DNA of 64,000 nucleotides from an uncultured Draconibacterium sp. (GCF_963677575.1 NZ_OY782038.1:5415001-5479000), one strand, 5' to 3'. Shown: positions 10,201-19,576, numbered from the stretch's first letter. Notes: generated from the letters alone by a model not told the origin. Program-made: numbers and translations.

Positions 10201-10648
10201 TGTATGGGGTGTTGAAACAATGCAACAGTTTTACCACTCAACTTACGACCGTTTTGGTATCACCAATGGTTTATCAAATATCCTTTACGATGCTTACGAT
10301 GGTACGAATCCGAATACCATGCAACAAGCTATCTATTTGACAAATTCTGGCCATGCCGGACAAAATACAACTGTTGATTCAGGCTGGATTGCAGATGGTT
10401 CATACCTGAGAGCTAACCTTATTCAGTTTGGTTATACTATTCCTGCAAACTATTGCCAGTCGATGGGTATTGCTGCATTGAGAGTTTATGCGAATGTGAA
10501 TAATGCATTCTTGTTATGTTCCGACGATTTTAACGGTTACGATCCTGAATCTACATCGCAGGGAAGTGGCCAGTTTGGACAAAACATGACATTCTTCTCG
10601 TATCCACGAGCCAGAACATGGACATTTGGTGTAAACGTAACTTTTTAA
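7250..10648 (+). CDS. SusC/RagA TonB-dependent outer-membrane transporter with STN domain
   Basis: This 1132-aa protein has an extended N-terminus with signal peptide, then an STN (secretin/TonB short N-terminal) domain at about residues 50-120 (KLTLAMHNKKVVEVLDEI). A carboxypeptidase-D-like domain follows (ISGIVSDGGGQPLPGVTV), then the plug with the SusC signature (VVAIGYGTLRKQDVTGS, DASATAIYGARGANGVILVT) and a long beta-barrel ending in TFGVNVTF. It imports glycan fragments using TonB energy. The STN domain marks it as a signalling transporter that talks to the FecR protein encoded just upstream. SusD follows 20 bp later. Confidence 0.95.
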   Translation: MKKILIQGRGMPSFWSKSLKLMKLTFLFLLVGLMQVSASVYSQSTKLTLAMHNKKVVEVLDEIEKQSEFHFAYSSELIDMNRKVSVELNDQQIDEILDVVFDGTDVNYVTYDRHIMLYPAEMDSESAGNISIRSEQQSISGIVSDGGGQPLPGVTVIVKGTSNGTVTNANGEYTIGGVSDTDVLQFSFVGMKTQEMEIAGKAVINITMEEETIGIEEVVAIGYGTLRKQDVTGSISKTEGEELIKAQSFSPLDNLRGKASGVNIYSNSSQPGAYQSRVVIRGMSTINSSTNPLYVVDGVVMENFGLMNPNDIESIEVLKDASATAIYGARGANGVILVTTKRGKTGGEGTTVSYQGSVGVSTVARFMDVLNAQEWTDAFMIGLENENNYMGYDWSLDRTDWFTDLNYFDSQGNPLYDTDWQKEATRTAISHNHQLNIQQAGKTSSTGAFLNYTDQQGVVNNTYSKRVNAKLTYDGEPTKWLSTGVNLMVNHSWGRYTPETGGGQEARRTMIEMLPWLPVKDADGNYTTSSTSSLSDTFGFEGMSNPAMILDLQKRMNYNTQIFGNAALTFHLMEGLDLKTQFGIDSHNRTYKGYSSILLNNISMPNGWAEIEHTNTFYWQEETYLTYKKVVGDHRLNAMAGLSWQKRTYNRDRSRTEGFSDDFYEWYNMGAGTNPSSPESDYNDWAMNSYFLRVAYTLKDRYSATVTGRYDGSSKFGENNKYAFFPSAGLAWNMSQEDFLKDSGLIDLLKVHTSYGITGNSEIGPYNSLASVSSGTYLINGSRSPYSYINSFANPDLKWEKTAQWDFGVNLGVFDNKLNFDVSYYYKKTTDLLLDTPLPTSSGFSSIFKNIGSVKNQGLDIMVDATPVRTADFTWNSTLNLNYNKNEILSLGDNDEDIEMNYWVGGSESILRVGENLSSFYGYKRLGVYTEEDFEAGEIERDQIGRAKRTNEKEIIGKGMPDWTGSFINTFSYKNFDLTVDLQFVWGVETMQQFYHSTYDRFGITNGLSNILYDAYDGTNPNTMQQAIYLTNSGHAGQNTTVDSGWIADGSYLRANLIQFGYTIPANYCQSMGIAALRVYANVNNAFLLCSDDFNGYDPESTSQGSGQFGQNMTFFSYPRARTWTFGVNVTF

Positions 10649-10668
10649 TGAATTAAATTAGAACGATC

Positions 10669-12234
10669 ATGAAAAAGATAATATTATTCTTATTAATAGG
10701 GGTCTTTACGTTGACCTCATGCGATGAGTTTCTGGAAGAAAGTCCAAAATCATCTCTTACAGATGTGGATTATTATAAAACCGAATCTCAGGCAACCGAG
10801 AACGTAAACTATTTGTACCGCAACGGGGCAACAATCCGAATTGCACATGCATCAAGCGCATATATTGGCTCTAAATCATCGATACTAGGAATGTTAACTG
10901 GCTATTTCATCAATAGTTACGAAGGTCAGGAAGTAGTGTGTAGATATTCACGTTTGCTTACCCGTCAAGGGCATACAAATGAAATCTCAGGAACTTCTGA
11001 TGATATTTGGGATAACAGTTACCGCACCATTAATGTGGCGAATAATGCCATTGCCAGTATCCCTGGTATTGAAATGAGTGCAAGCTCTGCAAGCACCTTA
11101 ATTGCGGAAGCCAAATTCTTCAGGGCATTCAACTATTTCTATTTGGTAAAAACATTTGGCGACGTTCCGTTATTACTGGAGCCTGCAACTTTAGAGAACC
11201 TGTATCCTGAAAGAACAGCTGCAACAGCTGTTTACGAGCAGATTGAAAGGGACTTGATCGACGCTGTTGAGGATTTACCGGCAGTAACATTTGCATCAAA
11301 CGGACACCGTATTTCGAAATACGTAGCTGCTATGGCTTTGGCTGATGTATATTTTTATCAGGGAGATTATGCCAATGCAAAAACTTATGCCAAAATGGTT
11401 ATTGATTCTCCTCATGCTTTAGCTGAAAACAGCGACTTAGCTGAAAACAGTGCTTTTAACCAGTTGCGTACAACCGATGATTTGGATGAAGTAATTTACA
11501 GTTTGGAATACGATGCCAGTATTGCCAACAGCTCATGGAGACCAACTTATGCATTCACATCGTCGGCAACAGCTGTATTCGGAACTTATTCAATTTTTGA
11601 AAGAACTTATGGCCCGATTGACCGTTTCCTGAATGTTTACGATGAAAACGATCTTCGTATTCGGCCTAACCAGTTCTTCCATTGGGAATATACCAATCCA
11701 ACAAACGATAAAACCTGGACTGCTCCTGAAGGACAAGCCGGTTGCTGGTATTATTTCGACGAAGATGCGCTGTTAAATACAGGTATCGGAACAAAAGACT
11801 GGAACTTCTATCGTTTGTCCGAAGCGTATTTAGATTACGCCGAATCAGTTGCTCAAACTGAAGGAGTAACCGATGAAGCTACAACTTACCTGGCGAAAGT
11901 TAAGGTACGTGCCAACACTGAAGGAAAAACCGAAGATGAAATAAAAGCAGAATTACTGAGCCTGTCGAATCAGGAGTTTATTGAAGCTTGTTGGACAGAA
12001 AGATTGCGTGAATTCCCGTTGGAATTTAAAATTTGGGACGACTGTGTACGTACAATGAAATTCCCAGTTATTTCAGAAACAGAAAAAGGAAGTGTTACCT
12101 ATGTTGATTTGATCGGTGCTGAGAATGCCGCAGGTGCTACATTTAAAGAAACTGATTTGGTATTTCCAATCTCTTTAAATGAATTGCAACGTAACCCAAA
12201 TCTTACTCAAAATGAGGGATATGCTTCCAGGTAA
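10669..12234 (+). CDS. SusD/RagB-family glycan-binding lipoprotein
   Basis: This 521-aa protein has a lipobox (LLIGVFTLTSCDEF) and the SusD fold, with N-terminal TPR-like helices (EAKFFRAFNYFYLVKTFGDV, the typical ExxFxRAxxYFxLVxxFGDVPL pattern). The C-terminal SusD domain holds ACWTERLREFPLEFKIWDD. It forms the lid on the SusC transporter at the cell surface and binds the target glycan. The gene closely follows susC and is closed by a strong terminator. No SusE/SusF-type binding protein follows. Confidence 0.95.
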   Translation: MKKIILFLLIGVFTLTSCDEFLEESPKSSLTDVDYYKTESQATENVNYLYRNGATIRIAHASSAYIGSKSSILGMLTGYFINSYEGQEVVCRYSRLLTRQGHTNEISGTSDDIWDNSYRTINVANNAIASIPGIEMSASSASTLIAEAKFFRAFNYFYLVKTFGDVPLLLEPATLENLYPERTAATAVYEQIERDLIDAVEDLPAVTFASNGHRISKYVAAMALADVYFYQGDYANAKTYAKMVIDSPHALAENSDLAENSAFNQLRTTDDLDEVIYSLEYDASIANSSWRPTYAFTSSATAVFGTYSIFERTYGPIDRFLNVYDENDLRIRPNQFFHWEYTNPTNDKTWTAPEGQAGCWYYFDEDALLNTGIGTKDWNFYRLSEAYLDYAESVAQTEGVTDEATTYLAKVKVRANTEGKTEDEIKAELLSLSNQEFIEACWTERLREFPLEFKIWDDCVRTMKFPVISETEKGSVTYVDLIGAENAAGATFKETDLVFPISLNELQRNPNLTQNEGYASR

Positions 12235-12287
12235 TAGGATATTTCAAACGAAAGATCAACAATAAGATCTTCCAAGAAATCTAAATA

Positions 12288-12318
12288 AAAGAGACTGTCG
12301 GAAAAGACAGTCTCTTTT
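12288..12318 (+). terminator. Strong terminator after susD
   Basis: AAAGAGACTGTC and GACAGTCTCTTT form a perfect 12-bp stem around a 6-nt loop, ending in a short T/A tract. It splits susCD from the glycoside hydrolase genes, which may then need their own promoter or readthrough. Confidence 0.88.
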
Positions 12319-12406
12319 AAAAGAATCCCCGCATGCATTTTGCAAAATGATTTCCCAATCACTATGTGGTTCATAATGAACTCTTCGTGCCCATAAAAAT
12401 GGAAAA

Positions 12407-13843
12407 ATGACAAATAGACGAAATTTTATTAAAACAAGTACATTAAGTGTTGCCGGACTGATGGCTTCAGTTCCATTTTCTTTTGGAGCTGGTTCTTTAA
12501 CAAACAAATACAGTTCAATGCGTCCTGCACTAGGTGAAAGACATTTTACTTCTAAAGCGGTTGAAGAAACCATAATTGCCGCTAAAGCAAAGATCAAAGA
12601 CCCGAAACTTGCCTGGATGTTCGAGAACTGTTTTCCAAATACGCTGGACACTACCGTTGAATACGGCACTAAAAATGGTAAACCTGACACTTTTGTAATT
12701 ACAGGTGATATTCATGCCATGTGGCTGCGCGACTCGACAGCACAGGTTTGGCCCTATTTACCGCTTACGAGTGAAGACGAACATTTAAAAAGCCTGATTG
12801 CAGGAGTCGTAAATCGGCAAACCCAGTGTGTTTTGCTTGATCCGTACGCTAATGCCTTCAATAAAACAAAGGAAGAAGAGGTGCATTGGATGAGCGACCT
12901 TACCGATATGAAACAAGGTCTTCATGAACGAAAATGGGAAATCGACTCATTGTGTTACACTGTTCGTTTGGCCTATAATTACTGGAAAACTACCGGCGAC
13001 AAATCGGTATTTGATGCTGACTGGCAAAAGGCTGCAGAATTAATTGTAAATACGTTTAAAGAACAACAGCGTATCGAAGATCTGGGACCCTATAAATTTC
13101 AACGTGAAACAGCTGCCCAGCACGATACTTTATCAAATCATGGTTATGGTCGTCCGCTAAAACCGGTTGGTCTGATCAACTCTTCATTCCGCCCGTCGGA
13201 CGATGCATCGACTTATGGATTTCTTATTCCTTCGAATTTATTTGCAGTTGTTTCGCTGCGTCAATTGGCTGAAATCAGCTCAGAAGTAACCGGAGATAAA
13301 GCCTTTGCAAGAACATGTGTGGTATTTGCCGATGAAGTTGAAGAAGCAATTAAAGAATACGCTATTGTTGAGCATCCAAAATACGGAACGGTGTATGCGT
13401 TTGAAGTTGACGGCTTCGGAAATCATACGTTTATGGACGATGCAAATGTGCCAAGTTTGCTGGCTTTACCTTATCTCTGCAGTGTTTCAAAAGATGATCC
13501 TGTTTACAAAAATACACGGGAACTGGTATGGAGTGAAGATAATCCGTATTTCTTTAAAGGAAAAGCTGCAGAAGGAATTGGCGGACCGCATGTGGGGTAT
13601 GACATGATCTGGCCTATGGCTATTATAATGCGGGCTATGACCAGTTCGGATGATCAGGAAATAGAATGGTGCATAAAAACACTGCGAGACACTGATGCCG
13701 ATACCGGTTTTATGCACGAGACTTTTCATAAAGACAATCCTTCGAACTTTACCCGTTCGTGGTTTGCATGGGCAAATACTTTGTTTGGCGAATTAATCTT
13801 AAAGGTTATTAACGAAGGAAAAGAAGGTCTGATCAATCATTAG
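12407..13843 (+). CDS. GH125 exo-alpha-1,6-mannosidase
   Basis: This 478-aa protein starts with a twin-arginine-like signal (TNRRNFIKTSTLSVAGLMAS), which points to Tat export. The mature part carries the GH125 signature region (GDIHAMWLRDSTAQVWPYLPL, NSSFRPSDDASTYGFLIPSN, GIGGPHVGYDMIWPMAI). GH125 enzymes are metal-independent inverting exo-alpha-1,6-mannosidases acting on mannans and N-glycan cores. The gene lies between susD and a GH92 mannosidase in one orientation, so both probably trim alpha-mannosides in the periplasm. Family assignment is by motif recognition. Confidence 0.88.
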   Translation: MTNRRNFIKTSTLSVAGLMASVPFSFGAGSLTNKYSSMRPALGERHFTSKAVEETIIAAKAKIKDPKLAWMFENCFPNTLDTTVEYGTKNGKPDTFVITGDIHAMWLRDSTAQVWPYLPLTSEDEHLKSLIAGVVNRQTQCVLLDPYANAFNKTKEEEVHWMSDLTDMKQGLHERKWEIDSLCYTVRLAYNYWKTTGDKSVFDADWQKAAELIVNTFKEQQRIEDLGPYKFQRETAAQHDTLSNHGYGRPLKPVGLINSSFRPSDDASTYGFLIPSNLFAVVSLRQLAEISSEVTGDKAFARTCVVFADEVEEAIKEYAIVEHPKYGTVYAFEVDGFGNHTFMDDANVPSLLALPYLCSVSKDDPVYKNTRELVWSEDNPYFFKGKAAEGIGGPHVGYDMIWPMAIIMRAMTSSDDQEIEWCIKTLRDTDADTGFMHETFHKDNPSNFTRSWFAWANTLFGELILKVINEGKEGLINH

Positions 13844-13899
13844 ATTGGTTTTATCAGTATAAATAAACCTCTGGCCAATTAATCTAAAAATTAAAAGAA

Positions 13900-16131
13900 A
13901 TGATTAATTCAATTAAATATATAATCTTCATTGCTTTGTTTTTTGTTGCCTGCTCGAAAGAGGATACGAAAAGCAATACTGCAACAAAAGATCCGGTTGA
14001 TTATGTAAATCCATATATTGGAAATATCAGTCATCTTCTGGTTCCCACTTTTCCTACAATACACTTACCAAACAGTTTATTACGCGTATATCCTGAACGT
14101 GGCGATTTTGCCCAGCCCGAATTACATGCTTTACCACTAATAGTTACAAGTCATCGTGGGAGTTCGGCATTTAGTCTGAGTCCGTTCCAGGGAAATGAAA
14201 GTGGATTAAAACCTGTGATTCATTACAGTTACGACCTGGAAAAACTCACTCCGTATTCGTATTCTGTATATTTAGACCAGCAAGAGATAAACGTTAAATA
14301 TGGCTTGTCTCATCAATCTGCAGCCTATGAAATTAGATATAAAAAAGATGAACCTGCATATTTGGTTTTGAGTTCAAGAAACGGAACTTTAAAATGGGAT
14401 GGAAAATCGTTAAGCGGATACCAGTTACTAAATAACAACACAAAAGTCTACATCTATCTGATATTAAATGAGAAACCCGGACAAGTTTATCAATTGGCAG
14501 ATGGAAAATTAACTGAAGCAAATAAAGCTGACGGAAATAATAGCGCGCTAGTATTAAAGTATCCGAAAGAAACAAAACAGTTGAATATCCATTATGGTAT
14601 TTCTTTTATTGATGAAGTACAGGCCAATGCCAATATGGAGCGTGAAGTTTCAGGTAAATCGGTAGCTGAATTACAAAATGCGGGAAGAAAGATCTGGAAC
14701 GATGAGTTGGGTAAGATTAAAGTTGATGGAGGAACGGAAGACAATATAACGGTATTCTATACCTCGTTGTACCGCTGTTATGAACGTCCTGTTTGTATTT
14801 CAGAAGGAGGCCGATATTACAGCGCTTTCGATGGGAAAGTTCATGACGATGACGGACGTCCGTTTTATACCGACGACTGGATTTGGGATTCATATCGCGC
14901 CCATCATCCATTAAGAGTATTGATCGATTCTGAAAAAGAAGAAGATATTCTGAATTCATTCGTGTTGATGTCGGAGCAAATGAATCATTTCTGGTGGCCA
15001 ACATTCCCCGAGATTACAGGCGATAGCCGCCGTATGAATTCAAATCATGGAGTTGCTTCAGTAATTGATGCTTACCGAAAGGGATTAACAAATTTTGATA
15101 TAGAAAAAGCTTACGAAGCCTGTAAAAGAGCAATCACTGAAAAAACATTATCTCCCTGGTCGGGAAAACCTGCCGGGGAACTGGATGAGTTTTATAAGAA
15201 GCACGGTTTTATTCCCGCTTTACACGAAGGAGAAGAAGAAACTGTTCCGGAAGTTAATCGTTTTGAACGTCGCCAGACAGTTGCGGTTACGCTCGGAACT
15301 TCGTACGATGAATGGTGTCTGGCTCAAATTGCAAAAGAACTTGGAAAAGAAGAGGATTACGAATATTTCTCAAAAGCTTCTTTTAATTACCGGAATCTGT
15401 TCCATCCTGAAACAAAATTTTTCCATCCGAAAGATCAGAATGAAAAATTTATTGAACCTTTTGATTACCGTTTCTCCGGGGGCATTGGTGCACGCGATTA
15501 TTACGATGAAAATAACGGGTGGACCTATCGTTGGGATGTTCAGCACAACATACCTGATTTAATAAGTTTAATGGGAGGAAAGAACGAATTCGCGGAGAAT
15601 CTTGATGCCTTGTTCACAACGCCTATGGGAAGGGGCAAACGAGAATTTTATACACAACTTCCCGATCAAACGGGAAATGTAGGGCAATTTACAATGGCAA
15701 ACGAACCTTCATTACATATTCCATATTTATACAATTATGCAGGCCAGCCCTGGAAAACACAAAAGTTGATCAGGAATTTATTGCATGAGTGGTTCCGTAA
15801 CGATCTGATGGGAATTCCGGGAGATGAAGATGGAGGTGGACTTACATCATTTGTTGTATTCTCATCCATGGGATTTTATCCTGTTACACCGGGAAATCCG
15901 AAATATTCACTAGGCAGTCCTTTATTCGAACAGATCTCCATTGATTTGGGAAATGGAAAAACTTTTGAAATAAGAGCTCATAACGTTTCTGCTGATAATA
16001 AATATATTCAATCGGCAACAATGAGCGGGAAACAACTTAATAAGCCTGGCATATCACATGAAGATATAATGAATGGCGGAGTACTTGACCTGACAATGGA
16101 CAAGTTTCCCAATAAAAAGCTTTGGAATTAA
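13900..16131 (+). CDS. GH92-family alpha-mannosidase, divergent N-terminal motif
   Basis: This 743-aa lipoprotein (lipobox ...FIALFFVACSK) opens its mature part with VDYVNPYIGN, as GH92 proteins do. The usual glycine-rich GxxxPGA..PFGM stretch is replaced by HLLVPTFPTIHLPNSLLRVY. The C-terminal catalytic half is recognisable (DDWIWDSYRAHHPL, MANEPSLHIPYLYNYAGQPW, GIPGDEDGGGLTSFVVFSSMGFYPVTPG). GH92 enzymes are calcium-dependent exo-alpha-mannosidases (1,2/1,3/1,4/1,6 depending on subfamily). The linkage cleaved here cannot be read, and the altered N-terminal motif suggests an unusual subfamily. It lies 56 bp after the GH125 gene, with a terminator after it. Confidence 0.87.
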   Translation: MINSIKYIIFIALFFVACSKEDTKSNTATKDPVDYVNPYIGNISHLLVPTFPTIHLPNSLLRVYPERGDFAQPELHALPLIVTSHRGSSAFSLSPFQGNESGLKPVIHYSYDLEKLTPYSYSVYLDQQEINVKYGLSHQSAAYEIRYKKDEPAYLVLSSRNGTLKWDGKSLSGYQLLNNNTKVYIYLILNEKPGQVYQLADGKLTEANKADGNNSALVLKYPKETKQLNIHYGISFIDEVQANANMEREVSGKSVAELQNAGRKIWNDELGKIKVDGGTEDNITVFYTSLYRCYERPVCISEGGRYYSAFDGKVHDDDGRPFYTDDWIWDSYRAHHPLRVLIDSEKEEDILNSFVLMSEQMNHFWWPTFPEITGDSRRMNSNHGVASVIDAYRKGLTNFDIEKAYEACKRAITEKTLSPWSGKPAGELDEFYKKHGFIPALHEGEEETVPEVNRFERRQTVAVTLGTSYDEWCLAQIAKELGKEEDYEYFSKASFNYRNLFHPETKFFHPKDQNEKFIEPFDYRFSGGIGARDYYDENNGWTYRWDVQHNIPDLISLMGGKNEFAENLDALFTTPMGRGKREFYTQLPDQTGNVGQFTMANEPSLHIPYLYNYAGQPWKTQKLIRNLLHEWFRNDLMGIPGDEDGGGLTSFVVFSSMGFYPVTPGNPKYSLGSPLFEQISIDLGNGKTFEIRAHNVSADNKYIQSATMSGKQLNKPGISHEDIMNGGVLDLTMDKFPNKKLWN

Positions 16132-16266
16132 AATATAAAATAATGTTGTCCCAGTAAAAAGGGAACACCCATACCAATTAATACCTAATACCACTTGGGA
16201 GTCAGATCTAACCAGTCGATTCCCTTTTTCCGATTTCATTTTTTCATTAACAAGGATAGGTTAATG

Positions 16267-16294
16267 GGCTCTGCAATTTTGCAGGGCCTTTTTT
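16267..16294 (+). terminator. Terminator after the GH92 gene
   Basis: GGCTCTGC, a 6-nt AT loop and GCAGGGCC are followed by six T. The stem is identical to the korAB terminator at 5332. Confidence 0.9.
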
Positions 16295-16370
16295 ATTTAA
16301 TTGACATCAATTATTTTGTATTTTGCGGCTAATTGTAGAAATGCATTAACTACTCTGAAAATAATAACCT

Positions 16371-18803
16371 ATGAATCGACTCAACCATCTTTTATATTTA
16401 ATCAGTTTTGGTTTGCTTTTTTTTGGCCAGTCGTGTTGTAACGAATCCGCTGTTGAAGAGGCTACTTCAACACATGTATTGTGGTACGATAAACCTGCCA
16501 CGTATTTTGAGGAAAGTCTGGTGCTTGGAAACGGCAAAATGGGGGCTTCCGTTTTTGGCGGCGTGGAATCGGAGAAAATATACCTGAACGATATAACACT
16601 TTGGTCGGGCGAGCCGGTTGATCCGTATATGAATCCGGAGGCCTACAAATTTATACCTGAAATACGTGAAGCTTTGGCTAACGAAGACTACGAGTTGGCG
16701 GATAAATTGAATCACCATTTAATGGGGAAATATTCTCAATCGTATGCGCCGCTGGGTACGTTGTTTTTAAATTTTCAACACAATGGGAATGTGGAAAATT
16801 ACCATCGAGAGCTGGATATCGATAAGGCTGTTTCAACAACATCCTATCAAGTAGATGAAGTTATTTATAAACGCGAGTATTTTGTTTCGTATCCCGATCA
16901 GGTTATGGTGGTGAAACTAAGCGCCGATAAAAAAGATGCATTGAACTTTGCTGTTAAATTCGATAGCCAGTTGCGATTCAATACATCGGCAGACAACAAC
17001 GTCTTAAAGGTAGAAGGATATGCACCGTACCAGGCACTGCCAAATTACCACGCGGGAGATGAGGCTCCGATTCAATTTGATGAAAACCGTGGAACGCACT
17101 TTTCCACTTATATGAAAGTGGAGAGCAACGGTGGAAACTCACTGTATACGGATAGTGTATTAACAGTTTCGGGAGCAAGCGAAGCTGTACTTTATGTTTC
17201 GATCGCAACCAGTTTTAACGGTTTTGATAAAGATCCGGCAAAGGACGGTTTGGACAATAAAGCAATTGCGCAAAAACAATTGATTAACGCGGATAAAAAA
17301 AGTGTTGAAGAAATTGAAGAAGCTCATATTGCTGATTACAGTTCGTTAATGAACCGCGTTCAGCTCGATTTGGGAGAAACTACAGCACCCGAATTACCTA
17401 CCGACGAACGATTGAAAAGATATTTCAGTGGAGCTGAGGATAAAAATCTGGAAGTACTGTATTTCCAGTATGGCCGCTATTTGTTGATTGCCAGCTCGAG
17501 AACCGAAGGTGTTCCTGCCAATTTGCAGGGACTTTGGAACCCGCATTTGCAACCGCCGTGGAGCAGTAACTACACCATGAATATTAACGTGGAAGAAAAT
17601 TACTGGATGGCCGAAACGGGCAACCTGAGTGAAATGCATCGTCCGCTTTTGTCATTTATTGGCAATGTGGCAAAAACGGGGGCCGTAACTGCAAAAACAT
17701 TTTATGGTGTTGATAAAGGCTGGGCATCATGTCATAACTCGGATATCTGGGCTATGAGTAATCCTGTTGGCGGTTTTGGCGAAGGTGATCCGGTGTGGGC
17801 TTGCTGGAATATGAGCGGTCCGTGGCTGAGTACACATTTGTGGGAACACTACCAGTTTACGCAGGATATCGATTTCCTGAAAAACGAAGGTTACCCGCTG
17901 ATGAAAGGTGCTGCTGAATTTTGTTTAAACTGGATGGTGGAAGATAAAAATGGTAATCTCATTACTTCGCCGTCTACTTCCCCCGAGAACAATTACATAA
18001 CTGATAAAGGCTACCGCGGAGCTACACTTTATGGTGGAACCGCCGACCTTGCAATGATAAGAGAATGCTTTTTACAGACTATTCAGGCAACCAAAGTTCT
18101 GAATGTGGATGCTGAATTCAGGACAGATATGGAACAGGCGCTGGAAAAAATGTATCCCTACCAGATTGGTAAAAAAGGCAATCTGCAGGAGTGGTATTAC
18201 GATTGGGAAGATGCTGATCCGAAACACCGTCACCAGTCGCATTTGTTTGGTCTGCATCCGGGCAATCATATTAATCCAGATGAAACACCCGATCTGGCAG
18301 AGGCCTGTAAAACAACGCTCGAAATTAAAGGCGATGAAACAACAGGCTGGTCGAAAGGCTGGCGCATAAACCTGTGGGCACGTTTGCTCGACGGAAACCG
18401 TGCCTACAAAATGTATCGCGAGTTATTGAGTTATGTCGATCCGTCGGGTGAGGATACACAATACAGTCAGGGTGGAGGAACTTACCCGAATTTATTCGAT
18501 GCACATCCGCCGTTCCAGATCGATGGTAATTTTGGTGGTTCTGCCGGTGTTATCGAAATGTTGATGCAATCGCACCAAAATCGCATCGATTTATTGCCAG
18601 CTTTGCCTGATGCATGGCCCGAAGGTTCTGTTAGCGGCATTTGTGCCCGTGGCGGTTTCGAAATTTCAATGGACTGGAGTGAAGGAAAATTGAACGGCGT
18701 AACAGTCTTGTCCAAAGCCGGAGGAAGCACAAAACTTGTGTGTCAGGGAAAAGAAAAAGAAATTGATTTGAAGAAAGGCGAGACGGTCTCGTTTGAATGG
18801 TAA
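16371..18803 (+). CDS. GH95 alpha-L-fucosidase/alpha-L-galactosidase-type hydrolase
   Basis: This 810-aa protein has a signal peptide with possible lipobox (LFFGQSCCNES), an N-terminal GH95/GH65N-like beta domain (LWYDKPATYFEESLVLGNG, GASVFGGVESEKIYLNDI, LWSGEP) and an (alpha/alpha)6 catalytic domain. Catalytic-domain landmarks are GVPANLQGLWNPHLQPPWSS, NYTMNINVEENYWMAE and FQIDGNFGGSAGVIEMLMQS. The family hydrolyses terminal alpha-1,2-fucose or alpha-galactose residues. It follows the two mannosidases in the same direction but after its own terminator and gap, so it may be separately controlled. Fucose plus mannose activities fit N-glycan or fucosylated exopolysaccharide substrates. Confidence 0.9.
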   Translation: MNRLNHLLYLISFGLLFFGQSCCNESAVEEATSTHVLWYDKPATYFEESLVLGNGKMGASVFGGVESEKIYLNDITLWSGEPVDPYMNPEAYKFIPEIREALANEDYELADKLNHHLMGKYSQSYAPLGTLFLNFQHNGNVENYHRELDIDKAVSTTSYQVDEVIYKREYFVSYPDQVMVVKLSADKKDALNFAVKFDSQLRFNTSADNNVLKVEGYAPYQALPNYHAGDEAPIQFDENRGTHFSTYMKVESNGGNSLYTDSVLTVSGASEAVLYVSIATSFNGFDKDPAKDGLDNKAIAQKQLINADKKSVEEIEEAHIADYSSLMNRVQLDLGETTAPELPTDERLKRYFSGAEDKNLEVLYFQYGRYLLIASSRTEGVPANLQGLWNPHLQPPWSSNYTMNINVEENYWMAETGNLSEMHRPLLSFIGNVAKTGAVTAKTFYGVDKGWASCHNSDIWAMSNPVGGFGEGDPVWACWNMSGPWLSTHLWEHYQFTQDIDFLKNEGYPLMKGAAEFCLNWMVEDKNGNLITSPSTSPENNYITDKGYRGATLYGGTADLAMIRECFLQTIQATKVLNVDAEFRTDMEQALEKMYPYQIGKKGNLQEWYYDWEDADPKHRHQSHLFGLHPGNHINPDETPDLAEACKTTLEIKGDETTGWSKGWRINLWARLLDGNRAYKMYRELLSYVDPSGEDTQYSQGGGTYPNLFDAHPPFQIDGNFGGSAGVIEMLMQSHQNRIDLLPALPDAWPEGSVSGICARGGFEISMDWSEGKLNGVTVLSKAGGSTKLVCQGKEKEIDLKKGETVSFEW

Positions 18804-18835
18804 TTGTTGAACGGAAAGCAGTAAGCTAGTTGAGT

Positions 18836-19411
18836 ATGCATTTAATTTTATTAAAGAATCGGCGATTAAATAAAGCAGAGCGTGCATTAAATAGTGGAAA
18901 ATACCAGGAGGCACTAAAGCTTGGACAAGCTTTAGCAAGTTCACGAAATAGGGAAATGAGTTTCCGCGCAAACCGGGTGTGTGGGTTAGCATTTTACAAG
19001 CGTAAAAAATACAAAGACAGTCTGGCGTATCTTGAAAAGGCATGCCAGACAGGAAACTTTCGGCACGATTGGTATAATCTGGCAATGGCTTTGGTTTTTG
19101 CCGGCAAACTGAACGAGGCAGAAGAGGCATTTAAAAACATTTACCGCACCAATGTACAGCCCGGTTATTTGTATGCAGTGCCCGTTCCCGGTTTGCTTTA
19201 TCAGTACATGAAAGCTTTAATAAAAAAGCAGTTCGTTGATGCTGCAATAGTGCGGGCTAATGAGTTAAAGCAAATGTTTTGCGGTGTTGGACCGGATACA
19301 ACAAAACAAGTGCAACGAGGATTGCCCAATTTTTCCACCTTCCTTACAGAAGTTGAGGCCTTGTTTGAACCGGAACGGTTTGTTGTGTGGAAAAGTGATT
19401 TTCGGATGTAG
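18836..19411 (+). CDS. TPR-like hypothetical protein
   Basis: This ~191-aa protein has helical tetratricopeptide-like repeats in its first half: ALNSGKYQEALKLGQALA, FRANRVCGLAFYKRKKYKDS and YNLAMALVFAGKLNEAEEAF. The last of these has the classical TPR spacing. No signal peptide or TM segment is visible, so it is probably cytoplasmic. I prefer the ATG at 18836 over an in-frame TTG two codons earlier. It begins 32 bp after the GH95 stop and could be read from the same transcript, but nothing in it suggests a glycan role. Function is unknown. Confidence 0.65.
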   Translation: MHLILLKNRRLNKAERALNSGKYQEALKLGQALASSRNREMSFRANRVCGLAFYKRKKYKDSLAYLEKACQTGNFRHDWYNLAMALVFAGKLNEAEEAFKNIYRTNVQPGYLYAVPVPGLLYQYMKALIKKQFVDAAIVRANELKQMFCGVGPDTTKQVQRGLPNFSTFLTEVEALFEPERFVVWKSDFRM

Positions 19412-19521
19412 TGCCTCGCAGCTAACGGTGGTGGTATCTTTTTTATAGTTTACACATCTAAGATGCACATATCGTATATCTTAAGTTCATTTCAATTATT
19501 TATACCTCAAATGCCAAAAAC

Positions 19522-19550
19522 AAAAGGCCGTCCATTTGAACAGCCTTTTT
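19522..19550. terminator. Bidirectional terminator between convergent genes
   Basis: AAAAGGC and GCCTTTTT form a stem, with partial inner pairing, between the TPR gene (plus) and the helical hypothetical gene (minus). T-runs occur on both strands. Confidence 0.75.
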
Positions 19551-19576
19551 GTAGTTTTTAGTGCAAGCCGAAAATT

